DNA of 64,000 nt from Sinorhizobium fredii (GCF_002944405.1 NZ_CP024310.1:1116001-1180000), one strand, 5' to 3'; positions 38,398 through 48,061 are shown, counted from the stretch's first letter. Notes: generated by a model from the sequence alone, not told the origin. Made by a program: numbers and translations.

Positions 38398-39129
38398 GTG
38401 TCGATTATCACGCAACGTGGCAATTTGGCAGAAATCGTCGTCACAAAGCTTACCGAGCGCATCGACTCCGGGCTCTATGCTCCCGGCGCGAAAATTCCCT
38501 CCAGCGCCCAGCTATGTGAGGAATTCGGCGTTTCCCGAACCGTCATTCGCGAGGCTCTGACATCTCTGAAGGTGGGAGGACGCGTAACCGCGCGACAAGG
38601 CGCTGGCGTCTATGTGACTGAGAAGGACGCCAAGACGCTTCACTATGAAATCAGCCGCATCGAGGACATTCGCTCGGCCATGCAGATCCTCGAATTGCGG
38701 CTTGGCGTCGAGATGCAATCCGTCGCTCTGGCCGCAACCAGGCGCACTCCGGAAGCTCTCGCGGAGATTGCCCGCGCCTATGACAAATTGGAAACCCTCA
38801 AAACGGACGATGCGGAAGTCGAAGCGCGCGCGGATTTCGACTTTCATCTGGCTATCGCCCGCGCCACCCGCAATCCGCATTTTCCGAGCTTTCTAGAAGC
38901 CGTCATGGAAAGCATCAACTTCGAACTGGTGCTGAAACATCGCCAATCGTCGCGCGCCTACAGTGGCTATTTGAAGAAAATCAACAGGGAACATGCGGCC
39001 ATTCTGGCAGCGATCACCCAGGGCGACGTGAAGGCAGCAAAGCAGGCGCTTGCCGTGCATCTCGAGGAGAGCCTCAACAGATACCGGCTGATGCTGGACG
39101 AGCCTGAAAGTGTGGAGATGGCGGACTGA
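38398..39129 (+). CDS. GntR-family regulator, FadR/FCD type
   Basis: A 243-residue regulator. The winged helix-turn-helix is at residues ~8-75 (VVTKLTERIDSGLYAPGAKIPSSAQLCEEFGVSRTVIREALTSL, GAGVYV). An FCD ligand domain follows (ILELRLGVEMQSVALAA, DFDFHLAIARATRNP, INREHAAILAAITQGD). It starts at GTG, with GGAG about eight bases before. It lies between the SDR pair and the hyuA operon, and is the obvious local regulator of both. FCD ligands are usually small organic acids. Confidence 0.9.
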   Translation: MSIITQRGNLAEIVVTKLTERIDSGLYAPGAKIPSSAQLCEEFGVSRTVIREALTSLKVGGRVTARQGAGVYVTEKDAKTLHYEISRIEDIRSAMQILELRLGVEMQSVALAATRRTPEALAEIARAYDKLETLKTDDAEVEARADFDFHLAIARATRNPHFPSFLEAVMESINFELVLKHRQSSRAYSGYLKKINREHAAILAAITQGDVKAAKQALAVHLEESLNRYRLMLDEPESVEMAD

Positions 39130-39286
39130 TCAGGTTCGCAAATTTTCTACGCGCGCCTGCGGAGACTTCGGCAAGTCGTCGACACTGTCGCAGGATGCGT
39201 TCACTCAGCCGGCAATCTCCCGCCATTGGGGTCGCCTTGATGGAATGCCACCGTCACCCATCCTGTCCGGCAGCAGCGGCGTATTC

Positions 39287-40972
39287 TTACCTCCCCAGCG
39301 CCATCGCCTGTTCGCGGATCTGCGTGAGGCTCATTTTGGACGTCAGTGCTTCCGGATCGAGGCGGATTTCGATCAGCGCCGGCTTGCCGGAGGCTTCGCA
39401 GCGCTGGAACGCCGGGGCGAATTCCTCGGTCCTCTGCACCGTTTCTCCATGCAGTCCGTAGGAGCGGGCAAGCGCGGCAAAATCCGGGTTGGTCAAACGC
39501 GTGCCGGACACCCGGCCCGGATAATTGCGCTCCTGATGCATGCGGATGGTGCCGTACATGCCATTGTTGATAACCAGGACGATGACACGCGCGTCGTACT
39601 GCATCGCGGTCGCCAGTTCCTGGCCGTTCATCAGGAAGCAGCCGTCGCCGGCAAAGGCCACAACGATCCGGTCCGGCGCGGTGATCTTGGCGGCGATCGC
39701 CGCCGGCACGCCATATCCCATCGAGCCGTTGGTTGGGCCGAGTTGGGTGCGAAACGTCCGGTATTGATAGAAGCGATGCGCCCAGGCGGAATAATTTCCC
39801 GCCCCAGTGGTCAGGATCGCGTCGGGCTTCAGATGACCGCGCAGCCACTCCATCACCTCGCCCATCTGCACCGGGCCGGGAATTTCCGGATGCTTCAGGT
39901 TTTCTAGATAGTCCGCATGCGCGGCCCTCGTCCATTCCATCCAGGCAGCGGATGCCGCAGGTCTTAGCTTCGCCGCCTGCGACAGGAAGCCGGCCACGCT
40001 GGCATTGATTGGCAAAGCCGCGTGATAGACGCGTCCGAGCTCCTCGGCGCCCGGATGGACGTGCACAAGCGTCTGCTTCGGAACCGGAATGTCGATCAGC
40101 GTATAGGCGCCCGTCGTCATTTCGCCGAGCCGCGCGCCGATCGAAATCAAGAGATCGCAGGCCTTGATGTGCTGGATCAGCTTCGGCCCGGCGGCAAGGC
40201 CAAGGTCGCCGGCATAGTTCGGATGCCTATTGTCGAACAGGTCCTGGCAGCGGAAGGAGGCTGCGACGGAGAGCGAGAAGGCTTCGGAGAACGTCCTGAG
40301 GTCGGCGACCGCCTGCTGCGTCCAGCCACCACCACCGGCAACGAGCATCGGGCGCTTCGCTTCCGCGAGCAACCGGACGAGATCATCGAGCTGCTGCTCG
40401 CCCGCATAGGCCTCGACCCGCTTGTACGCCGGCGTATCGGCAACCGCCACCTCATCGGTCAGCATGTCTTCCGGAAGTGCGACGACGACCGGACCCGGCC
40501 GGCCGTTGACGGCGCGATGGAACGCCTGGCTGACGAGTTCGGGGATACGGGCCGCATCCTCAATCTCGACGATCCATTTCGCCATCTGGCCGAACATGCG
40601 GCGATAGTCGATCTCCTGAAATGCCTCGCGCTCCATCTGGTCGCGCGCCACCTGGCCGATGAACAGGATCATCGGCGTGGAATCCTGGAAGGCGGTATGA
40701 ACGCCGACCGAGGCATTGGTGGCGCCCGGCCCGCGGGTAACGAAGCAGATGCCCGGCCTGCCGGTCAGCTTGCCATAGGCCTCGGCCATATAGGCCGCTC
40801 CGCCTTCCTGGCGGCAGATGACGAATTCGACCGCGTCTTCCGCATCGTGGAAGGCGTCGAGCACCGCGAGATAGCTTTCGCCCGGCACGCCGAATGCACG
40901 CTCGACGCCATGGATGCGCAGGGCGTCGACCAGCACTTGGCCGCCGCTGCGTGTCTCGATTTCGTTGTTCAT
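39287..40972 (-). CDS. Thiamine pyrophosphate-dependent enzyme (acetolactate synthase-like)
   Basis: A 561-residue ThDP enzyme in three domains. The PYR domain has the catalytic glutamate in CRQEGGAAYMAEAYGK, the middle domain is at about 190-330, and the PP domain has GDGCFLMNGQELATA...NN. The glutamate argues against glyoxylate carboligase, which lacks it. It is a decarboxylase or carboligase of a 2-oxo acid, substrate unknown. AGGGGA precedes the ATG. It is the last gene of the hyuA operon, after the aminotransferase that could supply its 2-oxo acid. Confidence 0.88.
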   Translation of the reverse strand: MNNEIETRSGGQVLVDALRIHGVERAFGVPGESYLAVLDAFHDAEDAVEFVICRQEGGAAYMAEAYGKLTGRPGICFVTRGPGATNASVGVHTAFQDSTPMILFIGQVARDQMEREAFQEIDYRRMFGQMAKWIVEIEDAARIPELVSQAFHRAVNGRPGPVVVALPEDMLTDEVAVADTPAYKRVEAYAGEQQLDDLVRLLAEAKRPMLVAGGGGWTQQAVADLRTFSEAFSLSVAASFRCQDLFDNRHPNYAGDLGLAAGPKLIQHIKACDLLISIGARLGEMTTGAYTLIDIPVPKQTLVHVHPGAEELGRVYHAALPINASVAGFLSQAAKLRPAASAAWMEWTRAAHADYLENLKHPEIPGPVQMGEVMEWLRGHLKPDAILTTGAGNYSAWAHRFYQYRTFRTQLGPTNGSMGYGVPAAIAAKITAPDRIVVAFAGDGCFLMNGQELATAMQYDARVIVLVINNGMYGTIRMHQERNYPGRVSGTRLTNPDFAALARSYGLHGETVQRTEEFAPAFQRCEASGKPALIEIRLDPEALTSKMSLTQIREQAMALGR

Positions 40973-40993
40973 GAAGTTCCCCTGCCCTTTTGG

Positions 40994-42187
40994 TCAGATG
41001 ACGGCGTCTTCGAGGAAAGGACGGTTCGCCACAACCCGTTCGTAGCCAAAGGGCGCAAGGTCGAGCGTGCGGAAGCCTCCATAGGTAATGATTTCGGAAA
41101 GCCCACGCCCCATGGCCGGCGACTGCTGCAGCCCATGGCCGGAAAAGCCGTTGGCGAAGAGAAAGTTCTTCACCTCCGTATGCGGGCCGAGGACGACGTT
41201 GTGGTCGAGCGTGCAGTAGTCGTAGTGGCCGGCCCAGGAACTGACGACCTTGATCGCCTCGAAGGCAGGCACGCGGTTCGCCAGCGTCGGCCAGATCTCC
41301 TCCTCGAATTCGTCATGCATCACCTCGAAATCGTTCGGATCGACCTCCGGATCGTGCTTGGGATAGGTGCCCATCAGATAGAACTTGCCCTCCGGACGGA
41401 AAAAGACTCCCGTCGGATCGATGGTCAGTCCGACCTTGCCTTCAAGGGACGTGCGGCAATCGACGACGAAGAGCGAGCGCCGGCGCGACTCGACGGGGAT
41501 GTCGAGACCGGCCATGCGGGCGACGTGTCTGCCGTTGGTGCCGGAGGTGTTGACCACCGTCCCGCAGCCGATCGTCTGGCCGCCCTTTGTCGTCACGGAA
41601 ACGACGCGGTCGCCCTCGCGGTTGACCGCCACAACCTCGTCTTCGATGTATTCGACGCCGAGCGAACGGGCCTTCTTGCGGAAACCCTGCATCAAGCCGA
41701 CGCTGTCGAACCAGCCTTCGCCACGCTCGCCGGTGCTGCCGAGCACCAGCCCTTCGAGGTTGAGCCAGGGGAAGCGTTTCGCGAGACCTTCGACCTCGAG
41801 CAGCGTCACTTCGGCGCCGCAGGAGACCTGCGTTTCGTGATTGCGGCGCAGCACCTCAGCGCCTCGTTCGTCGCCCGCAAGGAAGAGATAGCCCGCCTCG
41901 TGAAAGCCGATCTCCGGCGTATCGTCGTCGACGGCGACGTTCTCCTTGAAGTTGCGGATGAACTCCGTGCCGAACTGGGAGACCTTGACGTTAATGGCGT
42001 TCGAGAACTGATGTCGGATCGAACTGGACGAGAGCGCCGTCGCGCATCGTTGATAGGTCCAATCCTTCTCGATCACCAGGACGGAACCGGTGAAGTCCGG
42101 ATTGGTCGCCAGGAAGTAGGCGGTCGAGCTGCCGACGACGGCACCACCGACGATGACGAGGTCATAGGAGGTCCTGGCAGCCCGCAT
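40994..42187 (-). CDS. FAD-dependent oxidoreductase, DAO/sarcosine-oxidase-like
   Basis: A 397-residue flavoprotein: YDLVIVGGAVVGSSTAYFLA at the N-terminus, SSIRHQFSNAINVKVSQFG, a central substrate region, and GFSGHGLQQSPAMGRGLSE at the C-terminus. This is the pattern of sarcosine/dimethylglycine/D-amino-acid oxidising enzymes. The ATG overlaps the upstream stop as TGATG. In this operon it could oxidise a secondary or N-methyl amine released after hydantoin or lactam opening, which is inference. Confidence 0.86.
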   Translation of the reverse strand: MRAARTSYDLVIVGGAVVGSSTAYFLATNPDFTGSVLVIEKDWTYQRCATALSSSSIRHQFSNAINVKVSQFGTEFIRNFKENVAVDDDTPEIGFHEAGYLFLAGDERGAEVLRRNHETQVSCGAEVTLLEVEGLAKRFPWLNLEGLVLGSTGERGEGWFDSVGLMQGFRKKARSLGVEYIEDEVVAVNREGDRVVSVTTKGGQTIGCGTVVNTSGTNGRHVARMAGLDIPVESRRRSLFVVDCRTSLEGKVGLTIDPTGVFFRPEGKFYLMGTYPKHDPEVDPNDFEVMHDEFEEEIWPTLANRVPAFEAIKVVSSWAGHYDYCTLDHNVVLGPHTEVKNFLFANGFSGHGLQQSPAMGRGLSEIITYGGFRTLDLAPFGYERVVANRPFLEDAVI

Positions 42188-42999
42188 CACTTGTTCTCGT
42201 CTTCGAAGTGGCCGGCCGCACAGAAGCTGCCGCCCTGGAAGCGCACGGCCGGATCGTTCGGATCCCCCTGCTCCGTCTTGGCGAACACCCTTTCCGCATA
42301 GTCGTCAGCACTGTCCTCCGGCTTGTAGCCGAGAGAAGCGGCGGTGCGGTTGTCCCAAAAGGCGCGGCTGTTGTTGGACATGCCGTAGGCGACCATGAAG
42401 CCGACGCGTTCGGCCGACAGGCTCTTTTCAACGAGTTGGCGGCAATCGCGGTAGGAGAGCCAGGTGATCAGATGTCGGCGATCTGTGGGCTCCGGAAAGG
42501 ACGAGCCGATGCGCAGGCTTACCGTTTCGAGGCCGAACTTGTCGAAATAATAGCGGGCGAGGTTTTCGACGAAGGTCTTCGACACGCCGTAGAGACTGTC
42601 GGGCCGGGTCGGCACGTTGCCGTCGATGGTCTCGGTCCGCTCGTAGAAACCGATGGCATGGACCGAGCTGGCATAGACGATGCGCTTGACGCCATGCTGG
42701 CGGGCCGCCTCGTAAATGTTGTAGCTGCCGACGATATTGGCGTCCAGAATGGTCTTCCACGGCGCTTCGAGTCCCTGTCCGCCCATATGGACGATCGCGT
42801 CGCAGCCTTTCACTGCATGGGAAACGGCATCGAAATCGGCGAGGTCCGCCGGGGAATCCTCTTCGTGCGGCGCCAGGTTCTGGCACGCCTGTCGGGCCGA
42901 GAGCCGAACGATCTTGCCGAGCCTAGTACCGGATTTGCGAAGCTGTGTTCCAAGAGCGCCGGCGGCGCCGGTGAGAAGCGTGCGCTGATAATCGGTCAC
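42187..42999 (-). CDS. NAD-dependent epimerase/dehydratase, uronate dehydrogenase-like
   Basis: A 270-residue extended SDR with LLTGAAGALGTQL (NAD binding), the catalytic YGVSK, and RIGSSFPEPTDRRHLITWLSYRD. That last block and the overall length are like uronate dehydrogenases of Agrobacterium and Pseudomonas. It starts at GTG and ends in a TGATG overlap with the oxidoreductase gene. Its presence suggests a hydroxylated or sugar-like intermediate. Exact substrate unknown. Confidence 0.82.
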   Translation of the reverse strand: MTDYQRTLLTGAAGALGTQLRKSGTRLGKIVRLSARQACQNLAPHEEDSPADLADFDAVSHAVKGCDAIVHMGGQGLEAPWKTILDANIVGSYNIYEAARQHGVKRIVYASSVHAIGFYERTETIDGNVPTRPDSLYGVSKTFVENLARYYFDKFGLETVSLRIGSSFPEPTDRRHLITWLSYRDCRQLVEKSLSAERVGFMVAYGMSNNSRAFWDNRTAASLGYKPEDSADDYAERVFAKTEQGDPNDPAVRFQGGSFCAAGHFEDENK

Positions 43000-43014
43000 G
43001 AGACTTGATCCTGA

Positions 43015-44226
43015 TTAGCGAAGTCTAGCCAGGGCACCGGCGGTTCGCTCGATGGCCAAAGCGAGGTTTTCGCGCGATGTTGCGAAGGACAGGCGAATAT
43101 AGGGCTCTACGCCGAAAGCTGAACCCGGCACGGTCGCGACCTTTCCCTCCTTCAGGAGGTACGACGCCAGATCAGTGTCACTGGGGATTGTCGCTCCGTC
43201 CGGCGCGGTCTTGCCGATATAGGCGGCGCATTTCGGAAACAGATAGAATGCGCCTTCCGGGGCGCGTACTTCAAGACCGGCAATCGCGCCGAAACCTTGC
43301 GTCACCATTTCACCGCGCGCCTTGTATTCCGCCACAGCTTTCGTCACGAAATCCTGCGGGCCGTTCAGCGCAGCCGCGGCGGCAACCTGGGTGATCGAAG
43401 ACGGACAGGTGGTGCTCTGTGACTGGAGTTTGTTCAACACCTTCGTCAGTTCCTTCGGCCCTGCCGCATAGCCGAGCCGCCAGCCGGTCATCGCATAGGC
43501 CTTGGACACGCCGTTGATCAGGAGCGTGCGATTGCGCAGTTCGGGGCATGCATTCGCGAATGAGGTGAAGGGCACGTCACCGCAGACGATGTGCTCGTAA
43601 ATCTCGTCCGACATGATGGCGACGCGCGGGTGGCGTGCCAGCACTTCGCCAAGGGCTTTCAGCTCGTCGGCGGTATAGATCGCACCGGTCGGGTTGGAGG
43701 GTGAGTTAAACAGGAACCAACGCGTTTTGGGCGTAATCGCCGCTTCGAGGCGTTCAGGTGTAATCTTGAAGGCATCCTCGACGCCGCAGGGCACGACGAC
43801 AGGTAAACCGCCGTGCAGGATCACAATATCCGTATAGGAGACCCAGTAGGGCGCCGGAACCACCACCTCGTCGCCCGGCTCAAGCGTTCCGAGGAAGGCA
43901 TTGAAGAGTATCTGCTTGGCGCCGTTGCCGATCGAGATCTCGTCCATGGCGTAGTCGAGATCGTTCTCGCGCCTGAACTTGGCGACGATCGCCTCGCGCA
44001 GTTCGGGCAGGCCGTCCGGGGCCGTATAGCGGATGATCCCGCGCTTCATCGCGTCGGTCGCCGCCGCGACGACATGCGCCGGCGTGTCGAAATCCGGCTC
44101 GCCGAGCGAGAGGTCGACCACATGCTCGCCCTGGGCCCGCATTGCCTTGGCGGCAAGAGAAATCGCCATCGACGGCGAGGACTTGATCGTCGCGGCTCGG
44201 CTGCTTTCGAACGTCATCATGTTCAT
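43015..44226 (-). CDS. Class I/II aminotransferase, aspartate aminotransferase-like
   Basis: A 403-residue PLP enzyme. It shows LSLGEPDFDTPAHV, RYTAPDGLPELREAI, the PLP-contact NSPSNPTGAIY, Asp/Tyr in MSDEIYE, the Schiff-base lysine in INGVSKAYAMTGWRLGY, and a C-terminal RLSFATS with the carboxylate-binding arginine. This is the AspAT subgroup 1-gamma shape common in rhizobia. Its ATG overlaps the hyuB stop (ATGA), so it is part of the hyu operon rather than a housekeeping copy. Confidence 0.9.
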   Translation of the reverse strand: MNMMTFESSRAATIKSSPSMAISLAAKAMRAQGEHVVDLSLGEPDFDTPAHVVAAATDAMKRGIIRYTAPDGLPELREAIVAKFRRENDLDYAMDEISIGNGAKQILFNAFLGTLEPGDEVVVPAPYWVSYTDIVILHGGLPVVVPCGVEDAFKITPERLEAAITPKTRWFLFNSPSNPTGAIYTADELKALGEVLARHPRVAIMSDEIYEHIVCGDVPFTSFANACPELRNRTLLINGVSKAYAMTGWRLGYAAGPKELTKVLNKLQSQSTTCPSSITQVAAAAALNGPQDFVTKAVAEYKARGEMVTQGFGAIAGLEVRAPEGAFYLFPKCAAYIGKTAPDGATIPSDTDLASYLLKEGKVATVPGSAFGVEPYIRLSFATSRENLALAIERTAGALARLR

Positions 44227-45881
44227 GCCTTCCCTTCCGCCTTGCCGTAGAGCATGGCCTGGTCTTCGGTGATGTAGCCGTGCCTGACGTCATGGGCGAC
44301 AGCATCCGCAGGGCGCTCCGCCGGATCGCCGTAGCCTCCGCCGCCCGGAAGCGCGAGCACGAGCCTTCTTCCCTCAGGCACGAATTGCAATCCCTTGCCC
44401 TTCAGCACCGTTCCATCGTCGAGCGTCACGGAACCGGCCGCCCCGTCCCTGCCCCCGTCGCGGCCGCGCGCCGGATGACCGAGACGGTCGAACATGGCGG
44501 AGAAGCGGAAAGAATAGCCATCGGCCGCCTCGATCTCGATCATCTGGCCGAGGCCGCCGCGCTGTGCACCGGCGCCGCCGGATCCTTCGCGTAACTCCTT
44601 GCGCCAGACGATGACCGGGCCGACATTCTCCGTCGCCTCGATCGGCATAGTATGGACGCCGCTGGGGAAAGCAGTGGCGTTCAGCCCATCGAGCGAAGCG
44701 CGTGCGCCGGAACCGCCGGAATTGAACATCAGGATCTCCGCGCCCTTGCCGCCGATTTGATCGGAGACTGGGCGCACGCTCATATGCAGGTTCCAGAGCG
44801 CGCTCGCGCCTTCGGCCGGCACCTGACCCGGCAGCGCCTGATGCAGCGCGCCGAGCACCAGATCCGGTACGAAATGGCCGAGCACGTGGCGCACCGCGAC
44901 CGGCGCCGGACGTTTGGCATTGAGGATGCAGCCTTCCGGCGCGACGACGTCGAACGGCGCAAGCGAGGCGGCGTTGTTCGGGATTTCCGGGGCAACGACG
45001 CATTTGATGCCGTAGCAGGCATAGGCCTTCGCATAGACAAGCGGCACGTTGATGCCGAACTTGCTCGTGCCGGAGGTACCGTCGAAATCGACCGCCACGC
45101 CCTCGGGGCTGATGGTGAGCTTTGCGGCAAGGTGCACCGGTTCATCGTAGCCATCGAGATCGAGGCTGTACTCCCAGGAGCCGTGCGGCAGGTCCTTCAA
45201 CCGATCGAGCGTCGCCTCGCGGCTGTTCTTCAGGATGAAGCCGCCGATCATCGACAGGTCTTCGAGGTTGAATTCCGTCAGCATGTCGATGAGGCGGCGG
45301 TGGCCGGTCTCGTTGCAAGCTGCAAGCGCATGGAAGTCGCCGACCACCTTGTCGCTTTCTCGGACGTTGTTGCGCACGATATGGATGAGCGTACGGTTCA
45401 GTTCACCGCGCTCGAAGAACTTCATGATCGGGATGAAGATGCCTTCCTCGTAGACCTCACGCGCATCCGGGCCGAAGCCGCGGCCGCCGACATCGACGAC
45501 ATGGGCAGTCGAGGCGAAGTAGCCGACGAGCTTGCCGTGGTGGAAGGAAGGCGTGACGACCGTGATGTCGTGCAGGTGACCGGTGCCCTTCCATGGATCG
45601 TTGGTGATGTAGACGTCGCCTTCGAAGATGTTCTCCGGGCCGATATCGCGGATGAAGTGCGCAACGGATTCCGCCATGGCGTTGACGTGGCCCGGCGTGC
45701 CGGTGACGGCCTGCGCCAGCATGCGCCCTTCGAGGTCGAACACGCCGGCGGAAAGATCGCCTGCCTCGCGGACGGAGGTGGAGAAGGCCGTGCGGATCAG
45801 CGTCTGCGCCTGCTCCTCGACGACGGAGATCAGGCGGTTCCACATGACCTGCATGTGGATATCGATCATCGATTGGTTCAT
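44223..45881 (-). CDS. hyuB: Hydantoinase B / oxoprolinase subunit
   Basis: A 552-residue HyuB-family protein: VVEEQAQTLIRTAFSTSVREAGDLSAGVFD, GTPGHVNAMAESV, YITNDPWKGTGHLHDITVVTP, DFDGTSG and a final PGGGGYGDPAERP. With HyuA it forms the ATP-dependent enzyme class of N-methylhydantoinase, 5-oxoprolinase and acetone-type carboxylases. It is 11 bp downstream of hyuA. Sequence alone does not separate hydantoin, oxoproline or another cyclic amide. Confidence 0.9.
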   Translation of the reverse strand: MNQSMIDIHMQVMWNRLISVVEEQAQTLIRTAFSTSVREAGDLSAGVFDLEGRMLAQAVTGTPGHVNAMAESVAHFIRDIGPENIFEGDVYITNDPWKGTGHLHDITVVTPSFHHGKLVGYFASTAHVVDVGGRGFGPDAREVYEEGIFIPIMKFFERGELNRTLIHIVRNNVRESDKVVGDFHALAACNETGHRRLIDMLTEFNLEDLSMIGGFILKNSREATLDRLKDLPHGSWEYSLDLDGYDEPVHLAAKLTISPEGVAVDFDGTSGTSKFGINVPLVYAKAYACYGIKCVVAPEIPNNAASLAPFDVVAPEGCILNAKRPAPVAVRHVLGHFVPDLVLGALHQALPGQVPAEGASALWNLHMSVRPVSDQIGGKGAEILMFNSGGSGARASLDGLNATAFPSGVHTMPIEATENVGPVIVWRKELREGSGGAGAQRGGLGQMIEIEAADGYSFRFSAMFDRLGHPARGRDGGRDGAAGSVTLDDGTVLKGKGLQFVPEGRRLVLALPGGGGYGDPAERPADAVAHDVRHGYITEDQAMLYGKAEGKA

Positions 45882-45891
45882 GGGAATATCC

Positions 45892-47973
45892 TCAAAGCCG
45901 TGATACGAGCAGGCAGCCGTCGTTCTGAACGATGGCCTTGAAGGCGGAGGTCAGAACCGTCGAGGTCTCTCGCTCCACGATAACGGCCGGACCTCTGACG
46001 ACGTCGCCGGGCTTCAGGTGCGTCCGTTCATGAATACCCGCTTCGAGATAGGTCCCTTGAGCTGCTTCGAACAGCCGGCGCGTCTTGGCGGGCCTGACGG
46101 CCTCGCCTTCAGCAACGGCGGCAACCCGGGCGACCGGCGGCAGCGGCGAGCTCGCCTTGACCGACCAGCTGACGATCTCGATATCGAGGCCTTCGATGGC
46201 GCGGCCGAAGAAGCGCCCGTATTCAGTCTCGAACAGCGCAGCGATCGTCTTGGCACTGTCGGAGTCGAAGCGGGGGGACTGCAGCGGAACGGGAATGTCC
46301 CAGCCCTGCCCGGCGTAGCGCATGAAAAGCATGCGTTCGATCACCGGCTGGCCCATGTCGAGCCCGCCTTCGACGAAGCCGACGGCCTCGGCCAGCATCG
46401 CTTCCATAAGCCGGTTCGCCGCCGCATGATCGAATTTCGTAAGGTTGAAGACGGCGCTGCGCACGGACTCATAGCCGAAGGGTGCCTTCAAAAAGCCGAT
46501 CGCCGAGCCGACGCCGGCGCCCGGCGGGACGAGGAAGGTGGTAATCCCCATCTTCTCGCAGAGACGCGCCGCATGCAGCGGTCCGGCGCCGCCGAAGGTG
46601 ATCATCGTGAAGTCGGCGATGTTCTTGCCGTTCTCGACCGTATGGACGCGGCCGGCATTGGCCATGTTCTCGTCCACCATCTCGCAGGTGCCGTAGGCGG
46701 CAGCTTCCGGATCGAGCGCGAGAACAGAGCCGATATCGTCGCTCATCGCCTTGCGGCTCGCATCGATGGAGAGCGGGATGGCGCCGCCGGCAAAGTTCTC
46801 CGGATCGAGCTTGCCGAGGATCAGGTCGGCATCCGTCACGGTCGGGTTCTTGCCGCCGCGCTGGTAGCACGCCGGGCCCGGCTCTGAAGCGGCGGAGTGC
46901 GGTCCGACACGGATCTGGCGCATGCCGTCGACACTGGCGATCGAACCGCCGCCCGCACCGATCTCGACCATCTCGACCACCGGAATCGAGATCGGCATGC
47001 CGGAGCCCTTGCGGAAGCGGTAGGTGCGGGCGACCTCGAAGGTCTTGGCTGTCTTCGGCACCTGGTTCTCGATTAGGCAGATCTTGGCGGTGGTGCCGCC
47101 CATGTCGAAGGAGAGCACCGTGTCGAGACCATGACGCCGGGCAATGTCTGCCGCGAAGATGGCCCCGCCCGCGGGACCGGATTCCACCAGCCGCACCGGG
47201 AACTCCGACGCGCTTTCCACCGAGACGATGCCGCCGCCCGAATGGATCATGAAGACCGGGCAGCCGACGCCGATCTCCTTCAGCGACACGACGAGCCGGT
47301 CGAGATAGGATTTGATCGCCGGTTTCACATAGGCATTGGCGCAGACCGTGTTGAAGCGCTCGAACTCGCGCATTTGCGGGGAAACTTCGGAGGAAATCGA
47401 GACGGAGACATGCGGCAGCCGCTCGAGCATGGCCTCACGCACCGCAACCTCATGCGCGCCGTTGGCATAGGCATGGATGAACCCGATGGCGACACTCTCG
47501 TAACCGCCCGCGGCGATCTTCTCGATGACTGCCGCGACGGATGCTTCATCCAGCTGCAGAAGAACTTTGCCCGACGCGGCGATCCGCTCGCGCACGACGA
47601 AACGATCCGCGCGGGCAATCAGCGCCGGCGGCAGCGAGATGTTGAGATCGTATTGCTCGAAGCGGTTCTCCGTGCGCATCTCCAGCACATCGCGGAACCC
47701 TTCCGTCGTCACCAGCGCCGTCTTAGCCCCGCGCCGCTCGATGAGCGCATTGGTGGCAAGCGTCGTGCCGTGGATTAGGATATCGATGTCCGAAAGCGCT
47801 ATGCCGGCCATCTCGGCGACGACCCCTACACCCTTCAAGATCGCCCGCTCCGGCGCCACGTAGTCGGTCAGTACCTTGGTGGAGTGGAGAACTCCGTCCA
47901 GATCGAGGGCGATGTCCGTAAAGGTGCCGCCGATATCGACGCCGACCCGGCAGTTTGAAGGGCTGGTTTTCAC
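45892..47973 (-). CDS. hyuA: Hydantoinase A / oxoprolinase subunit
   Basis: A 693-residue HyuA-family protein: an actin-like ATPase start (VGVDIGGTFTDIALD), HGTTLATNALIERRGAKTALVTT, SVSISSEVSPQMREFERFNT, DMGGTTAKICLIE and TFGGAGPLHAARLCEKMGI. It uses ATP to phosphorylate and open a cyclic amide together with HyuB. It starts at GTG with GGGGGAA upstream and heads a six-gene operon. The promoter has an operator placed in its spacer. Confidence 0.9.
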   Translation of the reverse strand: MKTSPSNCRVGVDIGGTFTDIALDLDGVLHSTKVLTDYVAPERAILKGVGVVAEMAGIALSDIDILIHGTTLATNALIERRGAKTALVTTEGFRDVLEMRTENRFEQYDLNISLPPALIARADRFVVRERIAASGKVLLQLDEASVAAVIEKIAAGGYESVAIGFIHAYANGAHEVAVREAMLERLPHVSVSISSEVSPQMREFERFNTVCANAYVKPAIKSYLDRLVVSLKEIGVGCPVFMIHSGGGIVSVESASEFPVRLVESGPAGGAIFAADIARRHGLDTVLSFDMGGTTAKICLIENQVPKTAKTFEVARTYRFRKGSGMPISIPVVEMVEIGAGGGSIASVDGMRQIRVGPHSAASEPGPACYQRGGKNPTVTDADLILGKLDPENFAGGAIPLSIDASRKAMSDDIGSVLALDPEAAAYGTCEMVDENMANAGRVHTVENGKNIADFTMITFGGAGPLHAARLCEKMGITTFLVPPGAGVGSAIGFLKAPFGYESVRSAVFNLTKFDHAAANRLMEAMLAEAVGFVEGGLDMGQPVIERMLFMRYAGQGWDIPVPLQSPRFDSDSAKTIAALFETEYGRFFGRAIEGLDIEIVSWSVKASSPLPPVARVAAVAEGEAVRPAKTRRLFEAAQGTYLEAGIHERTHLKPGDVVRGPAVIVERETSTVLTSAFKAIVQNDGCLLVSRL

Positions 47974-48032
47974 CGCTTTATTCCCCCGGTTTCGCCACCC
48001 GTCCGCGCGATGTGCAATTGAAGTCGACGCTC

Positions 48033-48061
48033 TTACTATGCACTTATCATATAAGTGTCAA
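48033..48061 (-). promoter_or_regulatory. hyuA promoter with operator in the spacer
   Basis: On the minus strand TTGACA (48061-48056) and TAGTAA (48038-48033) are 17 bp apart. The spacer carries the perfect dyad CACTTAT-CAT-ATAAGTG (48041-48057). A repressor bound here would block RNA polymerase directly. The likely ligand is the GntR protein at 38398. Confidence 0.75.

Noticed and set aside
39287..40972. Reading the ThDP enzyme as glyoxylate carboligase (Gcl) of the allantoin pathway
   Set aside because: Gcl lacks the catalytic glutamate that is present here in CRQEGG, and no hyi or glxR partner is adjacent.
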